A DNA stretch of 64,000 nucleotides from Colwellia sp. (GCF_013214175.1 NZ_JABSPA010000003.1:434001-498000), one strand, 5' to 3'. Numbered from the stretch's first letter, positions 46,780-56,125 are shown. Made by a program: numbers and translations. Notes: a model not told the origin generated them from the letters alone.

Positions 46780-47065
46780 ATATCTTTTTTATCGTTTTTC
46801 TACTTCAGGAATACGCATAATGGCCGATAACTCTATAGATAAGCTTAGTTTTTCATTATATGAAATTATTAACTAAGCTAGGGTAAGTTTTTTAAATAAT
46901 AATGCTATGTGGTCTATAGTTAAATTGGCTAAGTGCTTTATTTAAATAAGCTGAAATTATCCAGTAGCTTAAGCTAGCGGATAGTTTTATTTTATAGTCA
47001 GTTTTTAGTTCTTATTTTAGCCCCATTTCAGTTCGTTTTTTACTTTCAAAGGAAGAGATTTATCT

Positions 47066-48991
47066 ATGTTGAATTTAACTATTCGCCGTAAAGTTGTACT
47101 TACTACCTTGACTGCCGTGGTGCTATCTATTGTGATCGTTAGTGCTTTTGCACTTAGCTCAAGTAGAGCCATTATTTTGGAGGCTGCCATTGAAAGAGAA
47201 TTACCCGCAGCATTGGGTGAGGTTGCCAATGATTTAGATGCACATTTGTTGCTACCTATTACGGTATCGCAAACCATGTCGAGTAACCTTTATTCTCAGC
47301 AATTTATTGCCAATGGTGAACCAAGAGGTGAACATCAACAATTTATTTCTTATTTGAAAAATATTCAGAGTGAATTTGATACTATTAGCGCTTTTCTAGT
47401 GTCAGCCAATAGCGGACACTATTTCACCCCAGGTGGACTTTTTAAAACTCTGTCACCACAAGATAATAATGATCAATGGTTTTATAATTTTATCAATAGC
47501 GGCAAGCAATATGAACTTGCTCTAGATATTGATGAAGAAACCAATATTCCCACCTTGTTTATTAATTACCTGATGAGAGTTTCAGGGGAGCCCAGCGCTG
47601 TAGTGGGAGTAGGTTTATCATTAGAGAATATGGCTAAAACCATTAGTCAGTACCGTATTGCAGAAACAGGGAAAGTGTTCTTAGTCGATCAACAAGGCAT
47701 AGTTAAGCTCCATCCTGATACACAACTTATCGGTAAGAGATTGTCTGATCTCGGTGTCATTGATAATCAAAGTCTTTTATCGAAAGCACAATTTAGTTCT
47801 ACAGAATTTATTCAAAACGGTACGACAACCCTTATAGCTAGCCGATACCTAGATAGTATTGGTTGGTATGTCATTGCTGAGGTACCAAAACATGAGGTAC
47901 TAGGTGGGCTAACTAAATTGACTTGGGCACTTGTGATGATGGGCATTATTATTGCGGTAATTTCTGCCTTTGTTAGTACATGGCTTATTTCTCGTTTAAT
48001 TGCACCTTTTGGTCAAGTGGCCGATATGTTAGCTGAAATTGGTAAAGGTGGTGGTGATTTAACCCGTCGTTTAGATGATTCTCGTGAAGACGAAGCCGGT
48101 ACAATGGCAAAGGGATATAATCAATTTGTTAGCCATTTAAGTGAAATAATGCAACAGGTTTCTAATACTGGTAATGAGCTTGCGGAGGCGATTGAACAAA
48201 TTGACTCTCAAGCTAAATCAATGGAAGCTGAAATTAATGAGCAAGTGAGTCGAGTTGAACAAATTGCCACGGCTATGCATGAAATGGGCATGACAGCAGA
48301 AGAAATTGCCGGTAGCGCTAATAATGCCGCACAGAGTGCGCAAGCTGCAGATGCCACCGTGCAGCAAGGTAACGACTCTGTTGTGCAAACCATATCGAGC
48401 GTTTCAGCTATGAGTGAGCAACTTATTTCAACCAGTACTATGATCACGCAATTGGCTGAAGATGCACGCTCTATTGACACCGTTGTGGAAGTAATACGTA
48501 GTGTTTCAGAGCAAACTAACTTGTTGGCGCTTAATGCCGCTATTGAAGCTGCCCGTGCGGGTGAACAAGGTCGAGGTTTTGCCGTGGTTGCGGATGAAGT
48601 AAGAACCTTAGCATCTCGCAGTCATGATTCGACGGAAGAAATTCGAAATATTATTGAAAAGCTGCAAGCTAAAACCGAAGAAGTGGTTTTAGCTATCTCG
48701 CAAAGCACCGAATTGAGCACTAACAGTCAAACTGAGGCGGGTCATTCAGGTAAACACTTAGAAAGTATCTCTGAAAGCATCGCTATTATGAATGATATGA
48801 ATTTACAAATAGCCACGGCGACAGGAGAGCAATCTAATGTGGTCGGTGAAATTAACCCTCATGTTACTGCTGTTGCTGATATCTCTCGTGCTAATAGCGA
48901 GATAGTTCAGCAAACCTCTATTGCATGTAGTGAGCTAAGAGAAAAAGCAATGCACTTAAATGAATTAGTATCACGTTTTAAGTTTAACTAA
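47066..48991 (+). CDS. Methyl-accepting chemotaxis protein with dCache-type sensor
   Basis: A 641-residue chemoreceptor. The first helix (~12-30) and second (~285-310) enclose a ~250-residue double-Cache-like periplasmic sensor ([52 protein letters not shown]). A HAMP domain follows ([28 protein letters not shown]). The long cytoplasmic coiled coil has the hairpin tip [23 protein letters not shown]-type motif near residue 490. Ligands of this Cache type are often amino or organic acids. It stands alone and there are no che genes nearby. Confidence 0.93.
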   Translation: MLNLTIRRKVVLTTLTAVVLSIVIVSAFALSSSRAIILEAAIERELPAALGEVANDLDAHLLLPITVSQTMSSNLYSQQFIANGEPRGEHQQFISYLKNIQSEFDTISAFLVSANSGHYFTPGGLFKTLSPQDNNDQWFYNFINSGKQYELALDIDEETNIPTLFINYLMRVSGEPSAVVGVGLSLENMAKTISQYRIAETGKVFLVDQQGIVKLHPDTQLIGKRLSDLGVIDNQSLLSKAQFSSTEFIQNGTTTLIASRYLDSIGWYVIAEVPKHEVLGGLTKLTWALVMMGIIIAVISAFVSTWLISRLIAPFGQVADMLAEIGKGGGDLTRRLDDSREDEAGTMAKGYNQFVSHLSEIMQQVSNTGNELAEAIEQIDSQAKSMEAEINEQVSRVEQIATAMHEMGMTAEEIAGSANNAAQSAQAADATVQQGNDSVVQTISSVSAMSEQLISTSTMITQLAEDARSIDTVVEVIRSVSEQTNLLALNAAIEAARAGEQGRGFAVVADEVRTLASRSHDSTEEIRNIIEKLQAKTEEVVLAISQSTELSTNSQTEAGHSGKHLESISESIAIMNDMNLQIATATGEQSNVVGEINPHVTAVADISRANSEIVQQTSIACSELREKAMHLNELVSRFKFN

Positions 48992-49008
48992 TATTAATGG
49001 CCTAAATA

Positions 49009-49082
49009 TCCAATAACGTCGTTGCTTTCAATCACAATAGCCAGCTATTGCTCAATCAAGCGTCTTGTTTTTGAACATTTAT
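49009..49082 (+). repeat. Partial family A element
   Basis: The core (GTTGCTTTCAATCACAATAG and CCAGCTATTGCTCAATCAAG, then CGTCTTG) matches the interior of the 16321-16479 element in the same orientation, with scattered differences. The ATACCA and TGGTAT ends are missing. It looks like an old truncated copy between the chemoreceptor and the M13 peptidase genes. Confidence 0.75.
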
Positions 49083-49170
49083 TCTCATTGAATTTGATTG
49101 CTTTAACATAAAATTCATTTAATACAGTTTTCTCTGATAATAGAATTTAAAATATCATCCTACGAAATAA

Positions 49171-49204
49171 AAATGCCAGTCAATATTATTGACTGGCATT
49201 TTTG
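49171..49204. terminator. Bidirectional terminator upstream of the M13 peptidase stop
   Basis: AAATGCCAGTCAATA pairs with TGACTGGCATTTTT around TTAT, in a gap between convergent genes. Confidence 0.9.
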
Positions 49205-49235
49205 TTTGTCTGGCAAAAGTTAATAATTACCCATA

Positions 49236-51296
49236 TTACCAAATACGAACACGTTCATCTTCTGGTAAATAAAGCGCATCACCTGGTTTTACGTCAAAGG
49301 CTTTATACCAAGCATCGTGGTTACGTGGAGCTTGAGCACGAAAACGTCCTGGTGCATGAGTACCACCACGTAGCTGGTTTAACATGCTCTTTTCAGTACG
49401 TTTTTCTTTCCATACTTGTGCCCATGCTAAGAAGAATCGTTGGTCACCAGTAACACCGTCAATCACCGGCGCTTCTTCGCCTTTTAAACTTAATCTATAA
49501 GCATGATAGGCCATTGCTAAACCACCAACATCACCAATATTTTCGCCTAAGCTGTTACGGCCGTTAACAAAGTTATCTGGAATAGGTTCATACTTATTGT
49601 ATTGCGCTACTAACTGATCGGCTTTCGCATCAAAGGCGTCTCTGTCTGCATCTGTCCACCAATTGCGTTGAATACCATTAGCATCAGATTTTGAACCTTG
49701 GTCATCAAAGCCATGGCCCATTTCATGGCCAATTACGGCACCAATAGCGCCGTAGTTAACCGCGGCATCGGCCTTAGGGTCGAAAAATGGCGGTTGTAAA
49801 ATCGCTGCCGGGAAGACAATTTCATTAAATGAACTGTTGTAGTAAGCATTTACGCGTTGTGGTGTCATGCCCCAACGAGTACGATCGGTTTTCATCAACT
49901 CTTTTGATACGCTATCGGCATTAAAGAATTGACGAAGATTTTTAATATTGCCAACTAAATCAGTTTTAGAAATTGTGACACCGTCAAACTCCTGCCATAC
50001 ATCAGGGTAACCAATTTTAGGGTTGAAAGCCTCAAGCTTAGCGTGGGCGTTAACTTTAGTTTCTTCACCCATCCAGTCAAGTCCGTCAATACGTTGGCCA
50101 AGTGCTGTACGTAAATTCTCAACCAGCTGCGCCATTTGTACTTTTGAGCTTTCAGGGAAATAGCGCGCTACATAAACTTTACCAATAGCAAAACCTAATG
50201 ATTCGGTATCTGACATTTCACCAATAGCACGTTTCCAACGAGGACGAGGCACTTCTTGGCCATTTAATTCTTTACCATAAAAAGCAAAGTTAGCGGCATA
50301 AATTTCATCAGACAATAAGTCTGAGTTACCACTGATAGTATGGAATGTTAAATAATCTTGCCAAACAGCTAATGACTCTGAATTGATTAAAGCAATCATG
50401 GCCTTAACTGGCTCTGGCTGAGAGATATTAAGTTGTGGCACTTTATAGCCAGATTGAGCAAAGTAAGTATCCCAGTCAAAATCAGGATATTGCTTAGTTA
50501 AATCAGCACGTTTAACTTGATTTAAGCTTAAGTCACGGTTACGTTTTTTCTCACGTGGCCAGTGGCCTTGTGCTATTTTCGTTTCTAGTGCTAAAACCTG
50601 TTCAGCACGTGTTTGGCCATTTTCAATACCAGCAAAAGCTAGCATAGTCGCAATATGCGCTACATAGGCATTACGCGTTGTCTCAAAACGCTCACTTTCT
50701 TCTAAGTAGTAAGAACGATCAGGAAGACCTAAGCCGCCAGCACCAATAGACATTTCATACTGATTTGGATCTAAACGGTTAAACCACATATAGCCACCGA
50801 TAGGAGACTCGGTGCCCGTTAACCATGCTTCGCCAAATACCTTGGTTAAGTCTTTAGTGTTTTTAACTGCACTAATTTGGTCTAAAGTACTCTGAATTGG
50901 GCTGATGCCTAATTTGTTGACCGTTTCAGTATCCATATAAGCCTGATAAAAGTCAGCAACTAATTGCTCATCGGCGTTAAGGTCGCTGCGGCTGGTAATA
51001 TCATCAATAATCTCTTTTACTTGTTTTTCACTACGTTCAGCTAAACCAGTAAAAGCACCATAGCGGGTTTTATCGGCAGGCATAACAAAATTGTCATACC
51101 AAGTACCACTGGCATACATAAAGAAGTCATCACCGGGTTTTATCGCTTCATTACGTGCACTTAAATCAACGCCAAAGCTGCCTAACTCTGCTTTACTGGC
51201 GACAAGGCTGCTATTACTGTCGTTACTCGCTTCAAACATGCCACAACCACCAAGAAAGGTAGTTGCCAAGGCAAGAGCTATTAAAGATTTTTTCAT
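49236..51296 (-). CDS. M13 family zinc metallopeptidase, lipoprotein
   Basis: A 686-residue neprilysin/PepO-like enzyme. A lipobox (FLGGC, Cys18) anchors it to the envelope. The N-terminal part is the all-helical M13_N domain (LSARNEAIKPGDDFFMYASGTW near residue 50). The catalytic domain has VNAYYNSSFNEIVFPAAILQPPFF-type signature and HEMGH at 524-528, with the third zinc ligand Glu in ENIGDVGG near residue 585. It cleaves oligopeptides, as do the S9 enzymes in the window. RBS is weak but the start is fixed by the signal. Confidence 0.95.
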   Translation of the reverse strand: MKKSLIALALATTFLGGCGMFEASNDSNSSLVASKAELGSFGVDLSARNEAIKPGDDFFMYASGTWYDNFVMPADKTRYGAFTGLAERSEKQVKEIIDDITSRSDLNADEQLVADFYQAYMDTETVNKLGISPIQSTLDQISAVKNTKDLTKVFGEAWLTGTESPIGGYMWFNRLDPNQYEMSIGAGGLGLPDRSYYLEESERFETTRNAYVAHIATMLAFAGIENGQTRAEQVLALETKIAQGHWPREKKRNRDLSLNQVKRADLTKQYPDFDWDTYFAQSGYKVPQLNISQPEPVKAMIALINSESLAVWQDYLTFHTISGNSDLLSDEIYAANFAFYGKELNGQEVPRPRWKRAIGEMSDTESLGFAIGKVYVARYFPESSKVQMAQLVENLRTALGQRIDGLDWMGEETKVNAHAKLEAFNPKIGYPDVWQEFDGVTISKTDLVGNIKNLRQFFNADSVSKELMKTDRTRWGMTPQRVNAYYNSSFNEIVFPAAILQPPFFDPKADAAVNYGAIGAVIGHEMGHGFDDQGSKSDANGIQRNWWTDADRDAFDAKADQLVAQYNKYEPIPDNFVNGRNSLGENIGDVGGLAMAYHAYRLSLKGEEAPVIDGVTGDQRFFLAWAQVWKEKRTEKSMLNQLRGGTHAPGRFRAQAPRNHDAWYKAFDVKPGDALYLPEDERVRIW

Positions 51297-51615
51297 GAAA
51301 AGTTCTCTTTTATATTAATAGGTTGCAGTTAATTTATTGTAGTTATTTAGTAATACAGGTAAATACCTAGATTAAATCAAGCCGCTATAGTTTTGTTTTT
51401 ATAAGTTATGATTATAGTGTCTGCTTTATAACTTTATTGTTTCTGTCTGCTTATTTATTGTTAGCGATTTTTATCGACTAACTTTAGCATTGTTCACTTA
51501 GCCATTTTCTCGTATGTTAAAAAAATGTCAACTAGGATACGTTTAACGGTAGTGTTTAACCGACGAGGTTATTGTCACAGCAACTTTACAAGCTAATATG
51601 CCTTGATGTGATCAC

Positions 51616-51660
51616 TGCATGGATGTAGCTTATTAGATAATGCAGGACCATAGCCTCCAG
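51616..51660 (-). repeat. Fossil of the TATACCCG element family interior
   Basis: On the minus strand this 45-base piece matches 55850-55894 with a handful of differences (shared GCATTATCTAATAAGCTAC and TCCATG). No terminal repeats are near it. It lies in a 487-base gap (51297-51783) upstream of the SDR gene in which I see no open frame. Confidence 0.65.
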
Positions 51661-51783
51661 AGCTATCGTATGAGAAAGACTCAGGTTGTATAAATCTCCC
51701 AAAACAGCTGTAAAAAATATTAAAAGAACAACAGTCCTAGGAGTTTTAATCTATAAAAATAATAAAAACAAGGTGATAAAATA

Positions 51784-52596
51784 ATGGATTTCAAAAACAA
51801 GACGGTAATCGTAACGGGTGCATCCGCAGGTGTTGGCGCCGCGGTTGCGCGAAATTTTGCAAAACTTGGTGCTAACATAGTGTTGGTAGCTCGCGGTGCT
51901 GAAGCACTCGATAAAATAACTAAAGATTTAGCCACGCTAACTGATGTATATAGCCACACGTTGGATGTTGGTAATAGTGAAGCATGTCGAGAGCTTGTCG
52001 ATATAGTCGTAGAAAAATTTGGCTCTGTTGATGTCTTGGTTAATAATGCTGGCTATCATCAGCGGGGTGATGTTAGTTGCAATGATCCCCGAGATTTAGC
52101 GGCAATGGTTGATATAAACTTACGCGCACCGATTGTGTTGTCATCGCTAGTGTTACCACACATGCTAGAAAATAAATCTGGCGCCATTGTCAATGTTGGC
52201 TCACTTGCTGGTCGCACACCACTGCAAGGTGCGGCAACGTATAGCGCAACTAAAGCAGGATTACGTGCATTTTCGTATGCACTAGCCGACGAAGTTAAAG
52301 AATGCGGTATTAATGTCGGTTTGGTATCTCCAGGACCTATCGATACAGGGTTTATCATGGATAATATGGATACCGTAGAAGATATTGTATTCTCGCAACC
52401 TTTAAGTACAGCTGAACAAGTGGCTGACGCGGTTGTTAAAGTTGCTGAGGGCAAACGCACTGAAATCATTTTACCAGCGTCGAGTGGCTTTCTAACGACC
52501 ATTTCTTATTTGTTTCCTACATTAAGACGTGTGATCCGCCCATCGCTTTATGAAAAGGGTCGCAAGGCTAAATTGCGTATCGCACAAAGAAAATAG
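51784..52596 (+). CDS. Short-chain dehydrogenase/reductase
   Basis: A 270-residue NAD(P)-dependent oxidoreductase. TGASAGVG (residues 11-18) is the nucleotide-binding motif. NNAG near residue 88, the Ser of NVGSLAG near 140, and Y-S-A-T-K near 157-161 form the active site. The C-terminus is basic (RKAKLRIAQRK) and hydrophobic before that (FLTTISYLFPTLRR), possibly for membrane association. Substrate is unknown. An AAGGTGA site lies ~8 bases before the ATG. Confidence 0.9.
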   Translation: MDFKNKTVIVTGASAGVGAAVARNFAKLGANIVLVARGAEALDKITKDLATLTDVYSHTLDVGNSEACRELVDIVVEKFGSVDVLVNNAGYHQRGDVSCNDPRDLAAMVDINLRAPIVLSSLVLPHMLENKSGAIVNVGSLAGRTPLQGAATYSATKAGLRAFSYALADEVKECGINVGLVSPGPIDTGFIMDNMDTVEDIVFSQPLSTAEQVADAVVKVAEGKRTEIILPASSGFLTTISYLFPTLRRVIRPSLYEKGRKAKLRIAQRK

Positions 52597-52812
52597 CATT
52601 TAATCAGTTGTTTCGCAGTACTTCTAAGGATATAATCCTTTAATTACAATGTCTTAATGAGATATCTATTTTCCGATGTGAATAGTTTTTTACTAAATAT
52701 TCTTTAAGTAATAGTGTACGTTGATTATCTTCTGTCAGTTAAATGAGCTTTGCAATTATTGCTTTGGCTAGGTATAAAGGCGACCATGATTTGTTTTTTA
52801 TGGGGTAATTGA

Positions 52813-53337
52813 GTGAAGGCGTTTTTATTTATATGTTTATTGGTTGTTGCGGGTCCAGTACTAGCAAAGTCAAATCTAGAAAAATCAGGGGATATCATCC
52901 ACTTACTTTTACCTGTCGCAGCTTTAGGGGCAACGCTTGTTATCGAGGATGATTATCAGGGCAGTTGGCAGTTAATTAAGTCAGGTGTGGTATCTCGCGT
53001 GGCGGTGGAAGGGTTAAAGTTTGCTGTCGATAAAGACCGACCTGATGGCTCGGGTGATGACTCTTTCCCTTCTGGCCATACGGCAGATAGCTTTGCTGCA
53101 GCAACATTTATTCAACAGCGTTACGGTTGGCGTTGGGCTATTCCTGCCTATATAGGTGCAACATTTGTTGGTTATAGCCGAGTTCAAAGTGATAAACATT
53201 ATGCGGTAGATGTATTAGCTGGTGCTGCTATTGGTATTATTTCAGGGCTATATTTTACCGAGCCTTATTCAGGTATTACCATTTCTCCTACAGCTAGCAG
53301 TGGTCATTATGGCTTGAGCTTCAGTGGCACTTTTTAA
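52813..53337 (+). CDS. PAP2-family membrane-associated phosphatase
   Basis: A 174-residue exported or membrane protein beginning with GTG after GGGGTAATTGA. A signal-like helix (KAFLFICLLVVAGPVLA) is followed by the PAP2 motifs: KFAVDKDRP (motif 1, near residue 70), PSGH (motif 2, near 88) and SRVQSDKHYAVDVLAG (motif 3, near 122). Substrates may be lipid phosphates such as undecaprenyl pyrophosphate or phosphatidic acid. The short length and few helices suggest a mostly periplasmic form. Followed by the DUF2956 gene. Confidence 0.87.
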   Translation: MKAFLFICLLVVAGPVLAKSNLEKSGDIIHLLLPVAALGATLVIEDDYQGSWQLIKSGVVSRVAVEGLKFAVDKDRPDGSGDDSFPSGHTADSFAAATFIQQRYGWRWAIPAYIGATFVGYSRVQSDKHYAVDVLAGAAIGIISGLYFTEPYSGITISPTASSGHYGLSFSGTF

Positions 53338-53415
53338 TAAACTAGGTGAGCCAGTGAAAAATTTAGCAATGGCTAATAAATTATCAAAAGAATCAGTTAA
53401 GAGTAGCAACAAGTA

Positions 53416-53751
53416 ATGAATACTAAAGTATCAAAAGAAACTCAAGAGCAAGCCATGAAAGTGGCGAAAGGCATACAAAAGAAAGGTCAAAATAAAGATC
53501 AAACCAAACTCATTGCTCAAGGTATTGAAAAGGGCATTAGTGAGTATAAAAAGCAGCAAAGCAAAAAATCCCGTGACCGAGATAAAGACCGTAAACAGCT
53601 AGTAAAACAAAAGCAACGTGCTGCACAAGAGCTAGACGAATTGGGTGAAGCAAATGAAATTCACAGCACTGATAAGTTACCTTGGGCCTTACTAGTATTT
53701 AGCTGGCTTGGCTTTATTAGCTATTTGTTAGTTAACCTGAACTCGATTTAA
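53416..53751 (+). CDS. DUF2956 family protein
   Basis: A 111-residue protein of the DUF2956 family: a long charged helix (SKETQEQAMKVAKGIQKKGQ, IAQGIEKGISEYKKQQSKK), then a single C-terminal membrane helix (LPWALLVFSWLGFISYLLV). Its ATG overlaps by one base the TAA of a possible 20-codon frame starting GTG at 53354. The function of the family is unknown. It may be cotranscribed with PAP2 (78 bases upstream). Confidence 0.83.
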   Translation: MNTKVSKETQEQAMKVAKGIQKKGQNKDQTKLIAQGIEKGISEYKKQQSKKSRDRDKDRKQLVKQKQRAAQELDELGEANEIHSTDKLPWALLVFSWLGFISYLLVNLNSI

Positions 53752-53966
53752 CAAATGTTTCTCTAGCAGGTGTTTTTACTTACTTTTGCGTTAAATTCAC
53801 TTGCAATATGCCAGCTATTGACGCGTAAATTAGCCTTGAATTAAGAAAAACTATCAAGATAGATATAGTATTAAGTTATTTGGCTAATAGCTTCAATGAG
53901 TTAAATATATCTTAAACCGAGCTCAGGTTAATTAGCTAATAAAGTTACACTGGAATTTGTTAAGGC

Positions 53967-54148
53967 TAGTTAAAGCGGCTGATACAAAAAGCGCTTAAAT
54001 CTATTTCAGTGGTTTGTTTGCTAACTAACTGACCAACCAATAAGTTTTCCCGTTATTACTCCTTGCGTTAGCCCCAAGTATTGATGACCAAGAGCAAAGA
54101 ATACTTTATCGTGGTTTGGCGCTTGGTAAATTCGCTAAGAGCAATACT
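53967..54148 (-). pseudogene. Decayed 3' fragment of a second D-hydroxyproline oxidase gene
   Basis: On the minus strand this piece matches the last ~150 bases of the intact oxidase gene at 56290-57585, including its stop codon, with many substitutions (for example CAAGAGCAAA, TTTGGCGCTTGG shared). It then jumps to a piece equal to ~56929-56945 (AAATTCGCTAAGAGCAA). The two joined places of the intact gene both carry TTGGCAAAT, so the internal ~490 bases were probably lost by recombination between short repeats. It ends exactly at the element at 54149. Confidence 0.82.
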
Positions 54149-54414
54149 TATACCCGCTCCACTTGAATATGCTCGTTTCAGGAAGCTTGAGCGAATCATA
54201 TTCAAGGCATGTTTTTTGTTAATGGTTATTCCCTTAAAAACAAATGTAACGACGAATATGGTTTGCTCAGGCTTCCCCAAAGGGCTGGTTTATAAACGAT
54301 TTATGTTACGTTATTGATTTCGACAAGGGAATAACCATTCTCTTCAATCAATGCCTTACCTAAAGGCGTTTATAATTCCAGCTGAATCCTGCATCTTCAA
54401 GTGGAACGGGTATA
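54149..54414. repeat. 266-bp foldback element, TATACCCG family, copy 1
   Basis: The ends TATACCCGCTCCACTTGAA and TTCAAGTGGAACGGGTATA pair with one mismatch. Further in, AATGGTTATTCCCTT pairs with AAGGGAATAACCATT, giving a long foldback. It has no convincing coding frame. Its left ~60 bases align with those of the copy at 55767-56077 in the same orientation. Confidence 0.87.
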
Positions 54415-54415
54415 A

Positions 54416-54535
54416 CGCTACCTGGTCAAATGTTTAGAAGAACACAGTCAACCCGAGCCTGACATAGAATCATTGCTACCTTGGGATCTAAAAACTCGGT
54501 GCCAATCTGAAGACGGAAACAAAAAAGCTCCGTAA
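54416..54535 (+). pseudogene. C-terminal remnant of an IS66-type transposase
   Basis: A frame without a start begins just at the element border: RYLVKCLEEHSQPEPDIESL, then LPWDLK, ending at TAA 54533-54535. The 'YLxxxL...DIESLLPW' pattern is the usual end of IS66 TnpC transposases. Only ~39 codons remain. It marks a former insertion sequence beside the DHDPS-like gene. Confidence 0.55.
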
Positions 54536-54550
54536 AAACGGAGCTTTCTC
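54523..54550. terminator. Terminator after the DHDPS-family gene
   Basis: AAAGCTCCGT-AAAA-ACGGAGCTTT is a 10-bp stem, 25 bases beyond the minus-strand stop codon. On the minus strand it is followed by TTTTTTGTTTCC, a good terminator. Confidence 0.87.
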
Positions 54551-54570
54551 TTTTTGAATATTTGAAAGGA

Positions 54571-55542
54571 TCAGTCTATTAAATCCAGAAGTTCAAGTCT
54601 TTCTTTTGCTAGACTATATCTTGTGCGGACATCATCAATTTGCAGTTGAGTTAATTTCTTACCAAAGGTACGAAGCCCTCCAGTAGCATCATTATGATGA
54701 ATTCCCATAGCAAACTTAAGATATTCCATAAGCAGCGGTTGAGCATCAAGATATGATATGGAATTCATAGCCTGAGAAATTTTGTTTGCCTCAGCCCATT
54801 CACCTTTTAAAACATATTCCTGCATAGTAACACTAGCTTTTGGGAAGATAGTACCTACACCTGTAATCCCACCGCATGCTCCAGCAAGTCCTGCATGTAC
54901 AGTTACAGTATCAACACCTGCCAATATTTTTAAATCTTTGTTCTCTAACATCAGCGTTTCAATAGTTGAAACATCTGTAGTCGATATTTTAAGAGCAGTT
55001 ACTGCAGGTAGAGCAGCAAGTCTTCTAAGAATATCTGTTGAAAGTGCATGATAGCCGGCTGCATCAGGGTTGTTATAAGGCATAATTGTTACGCCTGCCT
55101 CTTTTGCAGCTATTGCAGCAAGCTCATAGTACGCATACATTTCTTCATCAGAAGGAACCGCCTTAGTTTTTGGCGGCATCACCATGACTGTATCCACTCC
55201 AACCGTTGCGAGTCCTTCAATGATTGTGGCAAGCTCTTCCTTAGTTTCTGCCGCAGCTCCACTGATCAACGGGACATTGTATTCTTTAGCAACCTCAGAA
55301 AGGCATTTAAGTAAAGAAAGACGCTGTTCGTTGCTCAGGTAGCTATTCTCACCCAGAGTACCAGAAGCGACAAGTCCGCCCATTCTGCTTCCGCCCTTTC
55401 CCTGAGCTTTTAAAACATCTGCGGCCTGTTTTTTTGTTACATCAAAGTCAATTTCAAGGGCACCAGATTCTGACTCTTTTAGCCATGTAAACACGGCCGG
55501 CATAACCGTATATCGCCAATCTGTACTATTTGTTTCCATCAT
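54571..55542 (-). CDS. DHDPS-family lyase, probable pyrroline-4-hydroxy-2-carboxylate deaminase
   Basis: A 323-residue class I aldolase-type TIM barrel. Tyr156 (MPYNNPD) and the Schiff-base Lys185 (ALKIST) match the DapA/NanA family. With the hydroxyproline epimerase and oxidase beside it, the expected reaction is deamination of 1-pyrroline-4-hydroxy-2-carboxylate to 2-oxoglutarate semialdehyde. The start is ATG with AGGAAAT just upstream. Base use differs from its neighbours: leucine is mostly CTT instead of TTA, and GGA, GCA and AGA are frequent. It is flanked on both sides by same-family foldback elements, so recent transfer is likely. The protein could also be a non-hydroxyproline DHDPS homologue. 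Confidence 0.8.
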   Translation of the reverse strand: MMETNSTDWRYTVMPAVFTWLKESESGALEIDFDVTKKQAADVLKAQGKGGSRMGGLVASGTLGENSYLSNEQRLSLLKCLSEVAKEYNVPLISGAAAETKEELATIIEGLATVGVDTVMVMPPKTKAVPSDEEMYAYYELAAIAAKEAGVTIMPYNNPDAAGYHALSTDILRRLAALPAVTALKISTTDVSTIETLMLENKDLKILAGVDTVTVHAGLAGACGGITGVGTIFPKASVTMQEYVLKGEWAEANKISQAMNSISYLDAQPLLMEYLKFAMGIHHNDATGGLRTFGKKLTQLQIDDVRTRYSLAKERLELLDLID

Positions 55543-55595
55543 ATTTCCTGTTGTTCAAAAATTACACCAAATAATTGTATCACACATTACGTATG

Positions 55596-55608
55596 GTATA
55601 CAATATAC
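55596..55608. promoter_or_regulatory. GntR-like operator upstream of the DHDPS-family gene
   Basis: GTATACAATATAC lies 54 bases upstream of the DHDPS-family start. The identical 13 bases occur at 57691-57703 between the divergent oxidase and epimerase genes. The palindromic TGTATACA/GTATAC type is typical of FadR/GntR-family sites. A matching GntR gene is not in this window. Confidence 0.75.
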
Positions 55609-55642
55609 AATGTAGATCAAGTAAATTATATCAGTTAAATTA

Positions 55643-55735
55643 CCTTCGGCAAAACCGAGGTTTATTGGGTTACGCCCTCAAAGGGCTTAAGTTAACGCTC
55701 AAAGCGTATTACAAGCCAAACTTCAGTTGATCCCT
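55643..55735. other. Row of three micro-hairpins in a degenerate segment
   Basis: CTTCGG-CAAAA-CCGAG, GCCCT-CAA-AGGGC (55674-55686) and ACGCT-CAA-AGCGT (55695-55707) follow one another within ~65 bases, the last two with the same CAA loop. Nothing here codes convincingly. It resembles the structured end of some mobile element, but I cannot name it. Confidence 0.4.
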
Positions 55736-55766
55736 GAACTCATCATTTTTCTCTTGATTTCGGATA

Positions 55767-56077
55767 TATACCCGTTACCATTCAAGATGCATGTTTCAGA
55801 GTGCTTGAGCAATTTCAATTCAAGGCGCTGTGATGAAATAATGGTTGTTCTGGAGAATAGCTCCTGCATTATCTAATAAGCTACCTCCATGTAGCGTCCT
55901 TCTAAGTCACTGCAACGATGAAGTGATGTTGCTCAAACGCTTATTCGATGGGTTTAAAATGACTTTATGCAGCGTTAAAGAACAAAAATATAGAGTGACT
56001 ATGTTTACGTTCTTCTCCTTGCCTAAAGTCCTTTTAATTCCCACTGAAATCGAGCACTTTGAATGGTAGCGGGTATA
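55767..56077. repeat. 311-bp foldback element, TATACCCG family, copy 2
   Basis: The ends TATACCCGTTACCATTCAA and GAATGGTAGCGGGTATA form terminal inverted repeats. The left ~60 bases (ATGTTTCAG, GCTTGAGC, ATTCAAGGC) align with copy 1 at 54149 in the same orientation. Part of the interior recurs as a fossil at 51616-51660. It and copy 1 bracket the DHDPS-family gene. Confidence 0.85.
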
Positions 56078-56091
56078 AACCTATGCGAGTC

Positions 56092-56113
56092 ACCCCAGCA
56101 TAGCTGGGGGTTT
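56092..56113. other. GC-rich hairpin beside the second foldback element
   Basis: CCCCAGC-ATA-GCTGGGG is a perfect 7-bp stem, followed by GTTTATC. It has no T run on the minus strand, so it is a poor terminator for the oxidase gene. It resembles the foldback ends of IS200/IS605-type elements, which is only a suggestion. Confidence 0.4.
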
Positions 56114-56125
56114 ATCAATGTTTAA

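Noticed and set aside
54081-54317. Open frames on both strands across 54068-54317
   Set aside because: They run through the oxidase fragment into the foldback element, so they are chance frames.
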